Shown: positions 17,049 to 26,498, counted from the first letter of the stretch. The stretch: DNA of 64,000 nucleotides from Burkholderia sp. USMB20 (GCF_000949135.2 NZ_JTAN02000003.1:558001-622000); one strand, 5' to 3'. Translations and numbers: made by a program. Notes: a model not told the origin generated them from the letters alone.

Positions 17049-18194
17049 GTGAAGAGAAAAAACTCGGCTGTAAGGTGTCTCGGCATCATTCCGGTAATCG
17101 CGTTCGTTGCCTGCGAATCGGTCAACGCCGGCGAGGTCGTGAAGATCGGCCACGTTGCGCCGCTTACGGGCGGTATAGCGCATTTGGGTAAGGACAACGA
17201 GAACGGCGCGCGACTGGCCATCGAGGAAATCAACGCGAAGGGACTGACGATCGGCGGCAAGGTCGTTACGCTGAGTCTCGACGCCCAAGATGATGCCGCA
17301 GACCCGCGAACGGCGACTCAGGTCGCCCAGAAGTTGGTTGACGACGACGTCGTGGCTGTCATTGGGCATCTGAACTCGGGAACCACGATACCGGCTTCCC
17401 GCATCTACAATGATGCCGCCGTCGTGCAGATATCTCCGTCGGCGACAAATCCCGTCTATACGAAGCAGGGCTTCAAGACAGCCTATCGCCTTGTCGCGAC
17501 GGATGCTCAGCAAGGGCCAGCTCTGGCCGACTATGCACTCAAGAGCATGGGAATCAAATCTGTCGCGATCGTCGATGACTCGACTGCGTATGGGCAGGGG
17601 CTTGCGAGCGAATTCGAGAAGCGTGCGAAGGCGCTCGGGATTCGCGTCGTCTCGCACGATGCAACGAATGATCATGCAGTCGATTTCCGGGCAATCTTGA
17701 CGAAGATCAAGGGCGAGAATCCCGATGCCATCATGTACGGCGGCATGGATGCCACGGGCGGTCCATTTTCACGGCAGGCCAAGCAGCTCGGAATCCGCGC
17801 GCGACTGCTTGCAGGCGATGGTGTTTGTTCGCCGAAGCTGGCCGATCTCGCTGGCGATGCAACGGATAACGTCGTGTGCTCGGAGGCTGGTGCAGCGCTC
17901 GAGAAGATGCCGGAAGGGGCGGCTTTCGCCATCAAGTTCCAGAAACGCTTCGGCAGTCCCATTCAGCTATATGCACCGCTGACCTATGACGCGGTATACA
18001 TCGTCGTTGATGCGATGAAGCGCGCGAATTCGACAAACCGCGCCGCGATCCTGTCCGTGATGCCGCGCACCGATTACCGTGGCGTGACCGGAGAAACGTC
18101 GTTTGATCGGAATGGCGATCTCAAGCATGGTGTCATTTCCATCTACCGATATGTCGGCGGAAAAAAGACACTGCTGGATGCGGTCACGATGTAA
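17049..18194 (+). CDS. Branched-chain-amino-acid-type ABC substrate-binding protein
   Basis: 381-residue periplasmic type I solute-binding protein (LivJ/aromatic-acid type). The signal peptide is VKRKNSAVRCLGIIPVIAF to about VNAGE; then VKIGHVAPLTGG, NGARLAIEEINAKG and VVAVIGHLNSGTTIPAS are typical of lobe 1, and SVAIVDDSTAYGQGLASEFEKR of the hinge. The start is GTG 17049, chosen because GAGGAG lies 8 nt upstream; an ATG at 17010 would spoil the signal peptide. No permease or ATPase gene is adjacent, so it must use a transporter encoded elsewhere or act as a binding or sensory protein. Expected ligand: an aromatic acid or amino acid. Confidence 0.85.
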   Translation: MKRKNSAVRCLGIIPVIAFVACESVNAGEVVKIGHVAPLTGGIAHLGKDNENGARLAIEEINAKGLTIGGKVVTLSLDAQDDAADPRTATQVAQKLVDDDVVAVIGHLNSGTTIPASRIYNDAAVVQISPSATNPVYTKQGFKTAYRLVATDAQQGPALADYALKSMGIKSVAIVDDSTAYGQGLASEFEKRAKALGIRVVSHDATNDHAVDFRAILTKIKGENPDAIMYGGMDATGGPFSRQAKQLGIRARLLAGDGVCSPKLADLAGDATDNVVCSEAGAALEKMPEGAAFAIKFQKRFGSPIQLYAPLTYDAVYIVVDAMKRANSTNRAAILSVMPRTDYRGVTGETSFDRNGDLKHGVISIYRYVGGKKTLLDAVTM

Positions 18195-18296
18195 TCCATT
18201 CGGTTCCGGCAGCGTAGGGAAATGGAGTTGATTGAGTTTGTGTAGATCGAACTCGTGATCAACTGGATATTTACGCATAACTATGGATAACTAAAT

Positions 18297-19415
18297 ATGA
18301 ATAACTCGTCGAATATCAAGGTTTACACCGGGTTTGCCTTGGCGTGTGCCTTCACATTCATGTCGGTGACGCACGAGGCGCGGGCGCAGAGCGCGGTCAC
18401 ACTATACGGTGTCGTCGATACAAGCATCCGCTACCTGACAAATGCGAACGCGAAGAACGACAGTCAGGTGGCAATGGGCGTGGGGCCGATCACGGGAAGC
18501 CGCTGGGGGCTCAAGGGGAGCGAGGATCTGGGCTCTGGATTGCATGCCGTTTTCCGGCTGGAAAACGGCTACAACGTCTGGAATGGACAATTGGCGAGCA
18601 GCAATACGCTGTTCAATCGCTGGGCAACCGTCGGGCTCGCAAGCGACCGCTTTGGCACGGTTACACTGGGGCGCCAGAACACTCCATTGTTCGATCAACT
18701 TGGCGACGTGTTTGATCCCCTGACCGTCGCGAACTTTGATCAAGATGGCTGGATGCCGGGGGCACTTGGTTACGGTCTGCGTTCGAGTAATTCGGTCAAG
18801 TACGATGGCCGCATTGGAGGGGTCAATATTAAAGCGATGTATGCCTTCGGCGGAATTCCAGGGAGCGTGGCAGCGGGCAGCATGTTCGGCGCAACCGCGT
18901 CGTACGCGTTGGGCGGCCTGCTGCTTGGTGTGGGCTATCAGCAGAACAGTGATGCAAGCAACAACAAATACCGCGTGGTGCATCTGGCTGCATTGTATGC
19001 CTTCGACGCGTACAAGGTTTCCGGCGGGTGGTTACATGGCCAGGACAACACCGGCATTGTCGATATTTACATGGGCGCGGCGGGATCGCCGGCCGCTGCC
19101 TGGTCGCCGAAAACCAACGGCAATCGTATCGATGACGGTTTTTACCTTGGCGGGAGCTGGCAGGCTACGGCCCCATTGCTGCTGACCGTGGCTGGGTATT
19201 ACGACAAGTCGCGCAATGCGTTGAACGCCGATGGTACGAGCCGGGGGCGTGGCACACGCTATTCCGGCACCTTGTTGGCAGAGTATTCATTGTCGAAGCG
19301 GACCGAGGTATACGGGACGATCGACTACATCCACGGGTCGGGGGCGGGGAACGCGGACTTTCCAGGACGCAACAACCAGACCGGCGTGGCTGTAGGCCTC
19401 CGCAACGTCTTCTGA
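18297..19415 (+). CDS. Gram-negative trimeric porin
   Basis: 372-residue outer-membrane porin. The signal peptide ends EARAQSA, followed by VTLYGVVDTSIRYLTN and SRWGLKGSEDLGSGLHAVFRLENGY; the C-terminus is GLRNVF. It is a paralogue of the porin at 14.7 kb but clearly different in the loops. It follows the orphan binding-protein gene by ~100 bp on the same strand, suggesting a shared uptake role for one substrate. Confidence 0.9.
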   Translation: MNNSSNIKVYTGFALACAFTFMSVTHEARAQSAVTLYGVVDTSIRYLTNANAKNDSQVAMGVGPITGSRWGLKGSEDLGSGLHAVFRLENGYNVWNGQLASSNTLFNRWATVGLASDRFGTVTLGRQNTPLFDQLGDVFDPLTVANFDQDGWMPGALGYGLRSSNSVKYDGRIGGVNIKAMYAFGGIPGSVAAGSMFGATASYALGGLLLGVGYQQNSDASNNKYRVVHLAALYAFDAYKVSGGWLHGQDNTGIVDIYMGAAGSPAAAWSPKTNGNRIDDGFYLGGSWQATAPLLLTVAGYYDKSRNALNADGTSRGRGTRYSGTLLAEYSLSKRTEVYGTIDYIHGSGAGNADFPGRNNQTGVAVGLRNVF

Positions 19416-19468
19416 CCGAGCGCGCCGCCCCGTGATTGGAGGGGCGGCTCGCCGGGAAGGTTCTGTAG

Positions 19469-20404
19469 TTATGCGCCCGTTTCCGGCTGGCGGAATTGCC
19501 TCGACCAGTCGGCCAACTTCGTGCAGAGGAATTCCGCGAAACCATCTACGGCAGGCGATGCGGCGCGTTGAGACGAGCGATACAGACATACCTTCCGGAG
19601 TACTTCCGGATCGATCACGCGTTTCATGACGAGATTGAACGCGGGAGCCAGGGCGCCAACATAGGCGGGCGCGAGCGTCGCGGCCAGCCCTTCGCCGGCG
19701 ATACCGAGCGCCGTGGAAATGTTGTCGACGACGTCGATTGGCGTGACGCGCTCCCCCTCCGGGGTACTCAGCCGCATCTGACTGACGCTGTGCTCGTGGT
19801 CGCGTCCGGCGGCCACCAATGCGGTTCCCATCAAGTCCCGCCAGCGCAAGACTTTCCGCTTCGCCAGCGGGTGCGATTTCGCACACCAAAATACCCACAG
19901 ACTATCGAACAGTACTTGCCGTTCAACGGTATCGCCGACGATGCGATCAGGACCAATTGCGAGGTCCACGTCTCCGACCGAGACCGCATCCACCAGGGCA
20001 TCCACCGGCAAATCCCGTATGCGGACGACGACTTTCGGTCGTGTTGCCTGGTATTCGCGAATCGCGGCGGGCAACGCCGTGCTTGCCAGAACGAGGGGCG
20101 CCCCGATGCGCACCACACCGGCGGCGCGGTTTCGCACGTCGTCAGCGGCACTTTCAGCGGCTCGCACGTGGCGCATGATGGTCTCGGCCGAGGTGAGAAA
20201 GTCGCGGCCGGCCGTCGATAGGCTCACGCGCCGGGTGGTGCGGTCGAACAACCGGAACGAGAGTGTGGTCTCGAGCTCGGCGATCAACTGGCTGACGGCC
20301 TGTGGGGTCATGCCGAGCCGCTGTGCGGCGCCGGCAAAGCTATGCAGGTCGGCCACGCAGACGAACGTCTCGATTTGGCGCAATGAGAATCGGGTAAGCG
20401 ACAT
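19469..20404 (-). CDS. LysR-family regulator divergent from the hpa genes
   Basis: 311-residue LTTR. The HTH is in residues ~5-65 (FSLRQIETFVCVADL, MTPQAVSQLIAELE, LFDRTTRRVSLS); an effector-binding domain follows, with VRIGAPLVLASTALP and DLAIGPDRIVGDTVE. It diverges from hpaH over 95 bp containing a perfect inverted repeat, so it probably controls the hpaHIEDG operon. The co-inducer is likely 4-hydroxyphenylacetate, homoprotocatechuate or a close relative; this is inferred from position. Confidence 0.88.
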   Translation of the reverse strand: MSLTRFSLRQIETFVCVADLHSFAGAAQRLGMTPQAVSQLIAELETTLSFRLFDRTTRRVSLSTAGRDFLTSAETIMRHVRAAESAADDVRNRAAGVVRIGAPLVLASTALPAAIREYQATRPKVVVRIRDLPVDALVDAVSVGDVDLAIGPDRIVGDTVERQVLFDSLWVFWCAKSHPLAKRKVLRWRDLMGTALVAAGRDHEHSVSQMRLSTPEGERVTPIDVVDNISTALGIAGEGLAATLAPAYVGALAPAFNLVMKRVIDPEVLRKVCLYRSSQRAASPAVDGFAEFLCTKLADWSRQFRQPETGA

Positions 20405-20411
20405 GATTCGA

Positions 20412-20432
20412 TTATCAAGCGTTACTTGATAA
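20412..20432. promoter_or_regulatory. Candidate LysR operator upstream of hpaH
   Basis: TTATCAAG-CGTTA-CTTGATAA is a perfect 8-bp inverted repeat with a 5-nt centre, only 8 bp from the lysR start codon. The symmetry and location are typical of an autoregulatory LTTR recognition site. Function is inferred. Confidence 0.6.
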
Positions 20433-20499
20433 AAGTCGAGGATTGATTGCTTCTCTTGAGGTGGCTGAAGGACGAGACTTGCAACTCAGGATAACGACG

Positions 20500-21339
20500 A
20501 TGCCGGTGACGCTTGGAGCCGGTCGGGAGACGGACTTGCTAGATTCATCCACCCATATTGCGTTGGCCCGTGAGCTCGACGATGCGCAGCGGACCCGAAG
20601 CCAGTTACGCCACTTTACCTGGCGCTACCCTGACATGTCGATCGAAGACAGTTATGCGATCCAGCGCGCATGGATCGCATTGCAGAAGGAACAGGGGCGC
20701 ACGGTCATCGGGCACAAGATCGGACTGACTTCGCGCGCCATGCAGTTGGCCTCGCAGATCAACGAGCCTGACTACGGGACGTTGTTGGACAGCATGCTGC
20801 TGTGCGACGGCAGCGAAATCCGTGCGGATCGGTTCATCGTGCCGAGGTTCGAGGTCGAACTGGCGTTTATTTTGGCGCGGCCGTTGCGCGGCCCGAATGT
20901 TACGTTGATTGACGTGCTGAATGCAACGGACTATGTCGCTCCAGCGCTCGAACTGATCGACGCGCGCATCGAACAGTTGGATCGCGAAACGCGCGCGCCC
21001 CGTCAGGTTCGCGACACGATCGCTGACAATGCCGCGAACGCCGGCATCATCATGGGTGGTCGTCCGCGCAAGCCGGACGAGGTGGACTGGCGTTGGGCCG
21101 GCGCCCTTCTGTTCAAGAACGGCGTGATCGAGGAAAGCGGGCTGGGCGCTGCAGTGTTGGGCCATCCTGGAAATGGGGTGGCATGGCTGGCGAACAGGCT
21201 CGCGCCGTATGGCGAGGGGCTCGCTGCCGGAGAAATCGTCCTCGGTGGCTCCTTTACTCGTCCGGTCGCCTGTCAGGCTGGCGATACCTTCCACGCCGAC
21301 TACGGTCCACTCGGCTCGATTTCGGTCAAATTCGTATGA
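20500..21339 (+). CDS. hpaH: 2-oxo-hept-4-ene-1,7-dioate hydratase
   Basis: 279-residue hydratase of the homoprotocatechuate meta pathway (adds water to 2-oxo-hept-4-ene-1,7-dioate; Mg2+-dependent; FAH-like fold). It follows HpaH closely along its length: [75 protein letters not shown] and [20 protein letters not shown], with conserved acidic metal ligands. ATG 20500 is preferred; a 19-residue longer start at 20443 would begin close to the operator. The stop overlaps the hpaI start by ATGA. Confidence 0.92.
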   Translation: MPVTLGAGRETDLLDSSTHIALARELDDAQRTRSQLRHFTWRYPDMSIEDSYAIQRAWIALQKEQGRTVIGHKIGLTSRAMQLASQINEPDYGTLLDSMLLCDGSEIRADRFIVPRFEVELAFILARPLRGPNVTLIDVLNATDYVAPALELIDARIEQLDRETRAPRQVRDTIADNAANAGIIMGGRPRKPDEVDWRWAGALLFKNGVIEESGLGAAVLGHPGNGVAWLANRLAPYGEGLAAGEIVLGGSFTRPVACQAGDTFHADYGPLGSISVKFV

Positions 21340-22136
21340 GAGGCGCAATCAACTCCTTCAAGGCAGCCCTTTCGACGTCCGCGATTCAATACGGTCTATG
21401 GCTGGGGTTGGCCGATGCGTATACGGCGGAGCTCTGCGCGACCGCCGGATTCGACTGGCTACTCATCGACGGGGAACACGGGCCCAATGATCTCCGGAGC
21501 ACGTTGGCTAGCTTGCAGGCCATTGCATCGTACCGATCGCATCCCGTTGTCCGTATTCCGCATGGGGATACCGCGCTGATCAAGCAAGTGCTGGAAATCG
21601 GCGCAACAACCCTGCTCGTCCCAATGGTCGACAATGCGGCGCAAGCACGCGATCTCGTGCGCGCCATGCGATATCCGCCTGCCGGAATTCGCGGTGTAGG
21701 GAGCGGCCTTGCACGATCATCGCGTTGGGGTGCCGATGCAGATTATCTAAGGACTGCAAACGAACGGATGTGTTTGCTGGTTCAGGTGGAGTCGGCCGAG
21801 GGGCTGGCAAACGTCGACGAGATTGCCGCCGTTGATGGGGTTGACGGGGTGTTTATCGGGCCGGCCGACCTCGCCGCGTCGCTCGGCCGGCTTGGTCAGG
21901 CGGACCATCCGGAGGTACAGGCGGCCATCGCGACTGCATTCGAGCGCATTGGTGCCGCCGGGAAGGCGGCCGGCATTCTGGCCGTCGACGAGGACAGGGC
22001 GCGCCAGTACCTGTCGCAAGGCGTGCGGTTCATCGCCGTCGGCGTCGATGCGACGCTGCTGGCCAAGGCCGCGCGCTCGCTGGCAATGCGCTTCAAGCCG
22101 GAATTGATCGGCCGCTCTCAAGGCGGCGGATATTGA
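21336..22136 (+). CDS. hpaI: 4-hydroxy-2-oxo-heptane-1,7-dioate aldolase
   Basis: 266-residue class II pyruvate aldolase of the HpaI/RhmA family; it splits 4-hydroxy-2-oxo-heptanedioate to pyruvate and succinic semialdehyde. Motifs: [12 protein letters not shown] (catalytic His and metal region), [62 protein letters not shown] (metal Glu) and [15 protein letters not shown] (metal Asp). It is translationally coupled to hpaH by a 4-nt overlap. Confidence 0.92.
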   Translation: MRGAINSFKAALSTSAIQYGLWLGLADAYTAELCATAGFDWLLIDGEHGPNDLRSTLASLQAIASYRSHPVVRIPHGDTALIKQVLEIGATTLLVPMVDNAAQARDLVRAMRYPPAGIRGVGSGLARSSRWGADADYLRTANERMCLLVQVESAEGLANVDEIAAVDGVDGVFIGPADLAASLGRLGQADHPEVQAAIATAFERIGAAGKAAGILAVDEDRARQYLSQGVRFIAVGVDATLLAKAARSLAMRFKPELIGRSQGGGY

Positions 22137-22182
22137 TGTCCGACTGGCCCCGGACGTTGTTTTTGAAAATCGAAGGAAGAAG

Positions 22183-23658
22183 ATGAAAACCTCCCATATC
22201 GAAGTCGCGGGTGTTCAGGTATCGACCGATCACTATATCGACGGACGCCGTGTTGCTTCGCCGGAGCAGTTCGAATTGGCCAGCCCCATCGATCAGCGAG
22301 TGCTCGGTTCGATCAGCGAGGGTTTGGACGAACACGTCGAGGCTGCGATTCGTAGCGCGGAAGCGGCTTTTCCCGCCTGGTCCGAACTGAGCGCGGCTGA
22401 GCGCAAAGTCTACCTCGACCGCTTCGCAGAGGAGATCGGCAAGCGTTCGGACGATTTCTGCAGAGTCGAAAGCACCGATGCCGGCGTGCTGCTGTCGCGG
22501 ATGCGCCATGGCGTGGTACCGCGCGCGATGCTCAATATCCGCTGGTTCGCCGAACATGCGCTGGACCTGCAGAACCGCCCCATCGAAACAGAGCAGGCGC
22601 ACCATCGTGTACGTCATGATCCGGCAGGCGTCGTGGTCATCATTACGCCATGGAACTCGCCGTTGTTGTTATCCACGTGGAAGCTGGGTCCGGCGCTCGC
22701 CGCAGGCAATACATGCATCGTGAAGCCGCCGGAATGGGCGCCGCTGACTTGCTCGCTGCTGGCCAATGCGGCCGATGCAGCAGGTCTTCCTGCTGGCGTG
22801 CTCAATATCGTGCAGGGTACTGGCGCAAAGACCGGTGCGAAGCTGGTTAGCGATCCGCGTATTGCTCGCGTTTCGTTCACGGGTAGTGTGCCGACGGCGA
22901 AATGGATTGCACAGGCAGCCGGCGCCAACCTCGTGCCATGCAGCCTTGAACTGGGCGGCAAGAGCCCGTTCATTGTGCTCGAGGATGCGGATCTCGATGC
23001 CGCGGCGGCAACCGGTGCGTTGATGTACCGCAACGCGGGACAGGTGTGCCTTGCAGGCACTCGCTTTCTGGTACACGAACGCGTCGCCGAGGCATTTACC
23101 GCAAGGATGCGCGAGCACGTCGAGCGCCTTGTCATCGGCGATCCTCGGAACGAGACCACGGAGGTCGGCCCCATCATTCATCCCCGTCAGATTGATCGGG
23201 TAGAGGCGTTCGTGCAGCGCGCAATTGCCGCGGGCGCCAAGTTGCTTTGGGGCGGGGCGAGGCATTCGTTTGGGGCACAGTATTTTCAGCCCACTATGCT
23301 GACGAACGTGAAGCAGAGCGACGAAATTGTCCAGACCGAGGTATTCGGTCCTGTGCTGACGCTTCAGACCTTCACGGACGACGAAAACGCGATCGGCCTT
23401 GCAAACGGCACCGATTACGGCCTCGGAGGTGTTTGCTACGGCGAAACCACCCACGCAACGGCCGTCGCGGAAAGAATCCGCACCGGCTTTATCTGGGTCA
23501 ATAGCTTTGGCGTTCGCGATCTGGGTGCGCCATTCGGCGGTATCAAGCGCAGCGGTATCGGGCGCGAAGGCGGTGACTGGAGTTTCGAGTTTTTTTGCGA
23601 CGTCAAAGACGTCATCGTTCCGAAGAAGCCGTTCCACGCTAGCTTCAGTCATCGTTGA
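22183..23658 (+). CDS. hpaE: 5-carboxymethyl-2-hydroxymuconate semialdehyde dehydrogenase
   Basis: 491-residue NAD-dependent ALDH that oxidises the HpaD ring-cleavage semialdehyde. Catalytic Cys289 lies in NAGQVCLAG and base Glu256 in SLELGGKSP; SFTGSVPTAKWIA and PWNSPLLLSTWKLGPALAAG form the nucleotide-binding core; the C-terminal GGIKRSGIGREGGDWSFEFF is typical of HpaE. ATG 22183 follows GAAGGAAGA. It lies between the aldolase and the dioxygenase gene, as in other meta-pathway clusters. Confidence 0.9.
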   Translation: MKTSHIEVAGVQVSTDHYIDGRRVASPEQFELASPIDQRVLGSISEGLDEHVEAAIRSAEAAFPAWSELSAAERKVYLDRFAEEIGKRSDDFCRVESTDAGVLLSRMRHGVVPRAMLNIRWFAEHALDLQNRPIETEQAHHRVRHDPAGVVVIITPWNSPLLLSTWKLGPALAAGNTCIVKPPEWAPLTCSLLANAADAAGLPAGVLNIVQGTGAKTGAKLVSDPRIARVSFTGSVPTAKWIAQAAGANLVPCSLELGGKSPFIVLEDADLDAAAATGALMYRNAGQVCLAGTRFLVHERVAEAFTARMREHVERLVIGDPRNETTEVGPIIHPRQIDRVEAFVQRAIAAGAKLLWGGARHSFGAQYFQPTMLTNVKQSDEIVQTEVFGPVLTLQTFTDDENAIGLANGTDYGLGGVCYGETTHATAVAERIRTGFIWVNSFGVRDLGAPFGGIKRSGIGREGGDWSFEFFCDVKDVIVPKKPFHASFSHR

Positions 23659-23671
23659 GGAGAGAACAATC

Positions 23672-24538
23672 ATGGGCCAAATTGTCGGTGCAGCGATCGT
23701 GTCGCACCACCCCGGCTTGATGCAGTGTGAAGAGTTCCGGCGCGCAATGGGAGCAGGAGAGGATTCCGACCTGATCGCGGGTTACGCGCGGTTGCGCGAC
23801 AGGATCGAGGTTGCCAAACCTGACGTCGTCATCGTATTCGATAGCCACTGGTTCACCACGGGCTATCACCTCGTCGACGGCGCACAGCGCTACACCGGCA
23901 CGTACGTGTCGGACGAAATGCCGTGGTACCTCCACGGCGTGCCGTTCGACTATCGCGGCCATCCGGAACTCGCGCTGGCCATCGAGGCTGTTTCACGCGA
24001 ACGCGGCGGGTATAACCGCATGGCGAGCCACCCGCTGCTGGAGCGTCAGTATGCGACCTTGAACCTCGTCAAGCATTTGCGCTTCGAGTTGAATGACACG
24101 CCTGTCGTGTCAGTAAGTTCATGTCAGAACTGTACGTGGCAGCAATTCCTGACGTCCGGCGAGGCGATCGGCGAGGCAGTTCGTCGCAGCAATCTCAATG
24201 CCGTGTTACTCGCATCGGGAGCATTGAGCCACAAGTTCAACGGTATCGACTGGAAGCCGAACCATCCCCGCATCTTTCACGAGACCAATGTTTCGTCACC
24301 CGAAGCGATCGCCAGCGACAAAGGTGCGATCGAACTGATGGCTCAAGGTCGGCACGACATCATCCTCGATCGCTGGGAGGGCGAGTATCGCCGGCAGCCC
24401 TGGGAGGCGTTCGGTGCGCACTATCTGCAGATGGTGGGCGCGATGGGCGGCCGGGAATGCCGATCGAAGGGCGAGTCGTTGTCTGCTTACGAGAACGCGC
24501 GCGGTACCGGAAATATCCACGTCTGGTTTCAACCTTGA
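23672..24538 (+). CDS. hpaD: Homoprotocatechuate (3,4-dihydroxyphenylacetate) 2,3-dioxygenase, LigB type
   Basis: 288-residue class III extradiol dioxygenase (LigB superfamily), matching the length of E. coli HpaD. Candidate Fe(II) ligands are in AAIVSHHPGL near the N-terminus and in VIVFDSHWFTTGYH; LLASGALSHKF holds the conserved late His; a C-terminal GTGNIHVWF is HpaD-like. ATG 23672 follows GAGGAGA; the longer reading frame upstream is overlap with hpaE. It opens the ring of homoprotocatechuate next to the diol. Similarity to E. coli HpaD is clear but moderate, so another 2-substituted catechol is possible. Confidence 0.85.
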   Translation: MGQIVGAAIVSHHPGLMQCEEFRRAMGAGEDSDLIAGYARLRDRIEVAKPDVVIVFDSHWFTTGYHLVDGAQRYTGTYVSDEMPWYLHGVPFDYRGHPELALAIEAVSRERGGYNRMASHPLLERQYATLNLVKHLRFELNDTPVVSVSSCQNCTWQQFLTSGEAIGEAVRRSNLNAVLLASGALSHKFNGIDWKPNHPRIFHETNVSSPEAIASDKGAIELMAQGRHDIILDRWEGEYRRQPWEAFGAHYLQMVGAMGGRECRSKGESLSAYENARGTGNIHVWFQP

Positions 24539-24559
24539 TTGGCGTATACGGAGTACTTC

Positions 24560-25510
24560 ATGCATTTTGAATTCCCTTTCGAGACGTTGCCGGCCGTCAT
24601 GGTCGGGCCGCGCGTCGAGCGCCGCCGCGTACTCGTCGGTGGTAGCGCATTCTGGGGGACGATCGTCGAGGAAGGAGAGCATCGCGGTCGCCTGAGACTC
24701 GACGACGGTCGTTTGCTGGAAGCCGACGATCAGACCTATCTTCCGCCCGTCGAGCCGAGCAAGATCATCGCCGTCCACATCAGTTACACGTCGCGCAGCT
24801 ACGAGACGCGCAACAAGCCGCGGCCAACCGAAACACCCACCTATTTCACGAAGCCGGCTACGTCGCTGAATGGACACCGTGGCCAGATTCTCAAGCCAGC
24901 GGACAGCAAGTACCTGAACTACGAGGGAGAGTATGCAGTCGTGCTGGGCAGAACCTGCCGGAACGTGACACCCGACGAGGCGTGGGATTACATCGAGGGC
25001 TTCTGCCCCGCGCTCGACATGGGGCTGCAGGACTTCCGCGACACTGACCAGGGCAGCATGCTGCGCGTGAAAGGAGCCGACACCCTGTTGCCGATCGGCC
25101 CCGGTATCGTACGCGGAGTCAACCTCTTCGAGCAGACATTGCGGACCTACGTCAACGGGAGAGTCGTCCAGGAGGCACATATCGGCGACGAGACGATCTG
25201 GGGGCCTCATTACGTGATCGCCGATATTGCCCGCCATATTACGTTGCTCGCCGGTGACGTGATTTTGATGGGAACACCCTGCCATTCGCGCAGCGTCGAT
25301 CCGGGGCAGACAGTGGAGTGCGAGATTACCGGAATCGGTCGAGTGTCCGGGACTGTCGTGCGTATCGATGCGCCGCGTGCAGCAGGGCTTGGTGTCGGCC
25401 ACGCGCCGACTGATTCGACCGAGGTACGCCGGGTCGCGCTCGGGTTCGACGAGCGGGTGCCCGAGCATTTGAAGCAGAATCTGAAAGACAGTAAGGACTT
25501 CACATCATGA
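24560..25510 (+). CDS. hpaG: FAH-family 5-oxopent-3-ene-1,2,5-tricarboxylate decarboxylase / HHDD isomerase
   Basis: 316-residue FAH-superfamily protein in the HpaG position: PSKIIAVHISYTSRSYE, PTYFTKPATSLNGH, the metal-binding YEGEYAVVLGR and GDVILMGTPCHSRSVDPG. E. coli HpaG is a tandem of two FAH domains (~430 residues) with decarboxylase and isomerase activities; this protein has one FAH domain after an ~80-residue N-terminal domain, so one activity may reside elsewhere. ATG 24560 has GGAG 6 nt upstream. No separate HpaF-type isomerase gene was seen in the window. Confidence 0.8.
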   Translation: MHFEFPFETLPAVMVGPRVERRRVLVGGSAFWGTIVEEGEHRGRLRLDDGRLLEADDQTYLPPVEPSKIIAVHISYTSRSYETRNKPRPTETPTYFTKPATSLNGHRGQILKPADSKYLNYEGEYAVVLGRTCRNVTPDEAWDYIEGFCPALDMGLQDFRDTDQGSMLRVKGADTLLPIGPGIVRGVNLFEQTLRTYVNGRVVQEAHIGDETIWGPHYVIADIARHITLLAGDVILMGTPCHSRSVDPGQTVECEITGIGRVSGTVVRIDAPRAAGLGVGHAPTDSTEVRRVALGFDERVPEHLKQNLKDSKDFTS

Positions 25511-26496
25511 AGCGAGTTTGTATCGTGGGGGCCGGTGCAATCGGTGGCTTTGTCGGTACCAAGCTCGCCGCGTCCGGCCAGGCCGAGGTTTCTGCCCTGG
25601 CGCGCGGCCAGACACTGCATGCCCTGCGCGAGCGAGGATGGAGGCTTCAGACGGACGTCGAACTCGTACAGGCGCCGGCGATTGCGAGTGACCGCGCCGA
25701 GGAGCTGGGTGTTCAGGACATCGTCGTCATCGCCGTGAAAGGACCTGCATTGCCGACGGTCGCTACCCAGATCGGTCCGTTGATCGGGCCCGACACACTG
25801 ATCGTTCCGATGATGAACGGGGTGCCATGGTGGTTCTCCGACGGAGTTCAGGCATTGAATGGAAATCGCCTCGAGAGCGTGGATCCAGGGGGTGTCGTTG
25901 CCGCATCAATTCCGCAACGGCAGATCGTTGGTGCGGTGGTGCACGCCAGCACATCCACGACGGAGCCGGGTCTTGTACTTCATAAGATGGGCCGAGGTCT
26001 GATTCTCGGCGAGCCGCAAGGCGGCTTGAGCCAGAGGGTTCAGGATATCGTCTTGCTGCTGGAACATGCTGGATTCGACGTGAAGCACTCCGACAGCATT
26101 CGTCAAGACATCTGGTACAAGCTCTGGGGCAATCTCACCCTGAACCCCGTCTCCGCAGTGACCGGAGCCACGAGCGACAGAGTGCTGGGCGATCCTCTTC
26201 TGCGCCAGTTCTGCACGCGTGCGATGGAAGAAGCGGCACTGATCGGCGCGTCCATCGGGTGTGTCATTGAACAGGGGCCTGAGGACAGGCATGCAATCAC
26301 GGCGAAGCTGGGGGCCTTCAAGACGTCGATGCTGCAAGACGTCGAGGGTCAGCGCGCAATCGAGCTCGACAGCATCGTGACGGCGGTCCACGAACTCGGT
26401 AGATGCCTCGGAATCGAGACGCCTAATATCGACGCGCTCCTCGGCATGACGCGCGTCTTTGCCCGCACTCGCGGCCTCTATCCGGAACAGGTTTGA
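25507..26496 (+). CDS. Ketopantoate-reductase (ApbA/PanE)-family oxidoreductase
   Basis: 329-residue NADPH-dependent 2-oxoacid reductase fold. The N-terminal Rossmann motif is VCIVGAGAIGGFVGTKLA; VIAVKGPALPTV and VPMMNGVPWW give the substrate loop, and DIWYKLWGNLTLNPVSAVTG carries the catalytic Lys-containing helix of the PanE family. It overlaps hpaG by 4 nt (ATGA). In this context it probably reduces a 2-oxo acid from the aromatic pathway or an aminotransferase product rather than making pantoate. Specificity is not visible. Confidence 0.82.
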   Translation: MKRVCIVGAGAIGGFVGTKLAASGQAEVSALARGQTLHALRERGWRLQTDVELVQAPAIASDRAEELGVQDIVVIAVKGPALPTVATQIGPLIGPDTLIVPMMNGVPWWFSDGVQALNGNRLESVDPGGVVAASIPQRQIVGAVVHASTSTTEPGLVLHKMGRGLILGEPQGGLSQRVQDIVLLLEHAGFDVKHSDSIRQDIWYKLWGNLTLNPVSAVTGATSDRVLGDPLLRQFCTRAMEEAALIGASIGCVIEQGPEDRHAITAKLGAFKTSMLQDVEGQRAIELDSIVTAVHELGRCLGIETPNIDALLGMTRVFARTRGLYPEQV

Positions 26497-26498
26497 CG

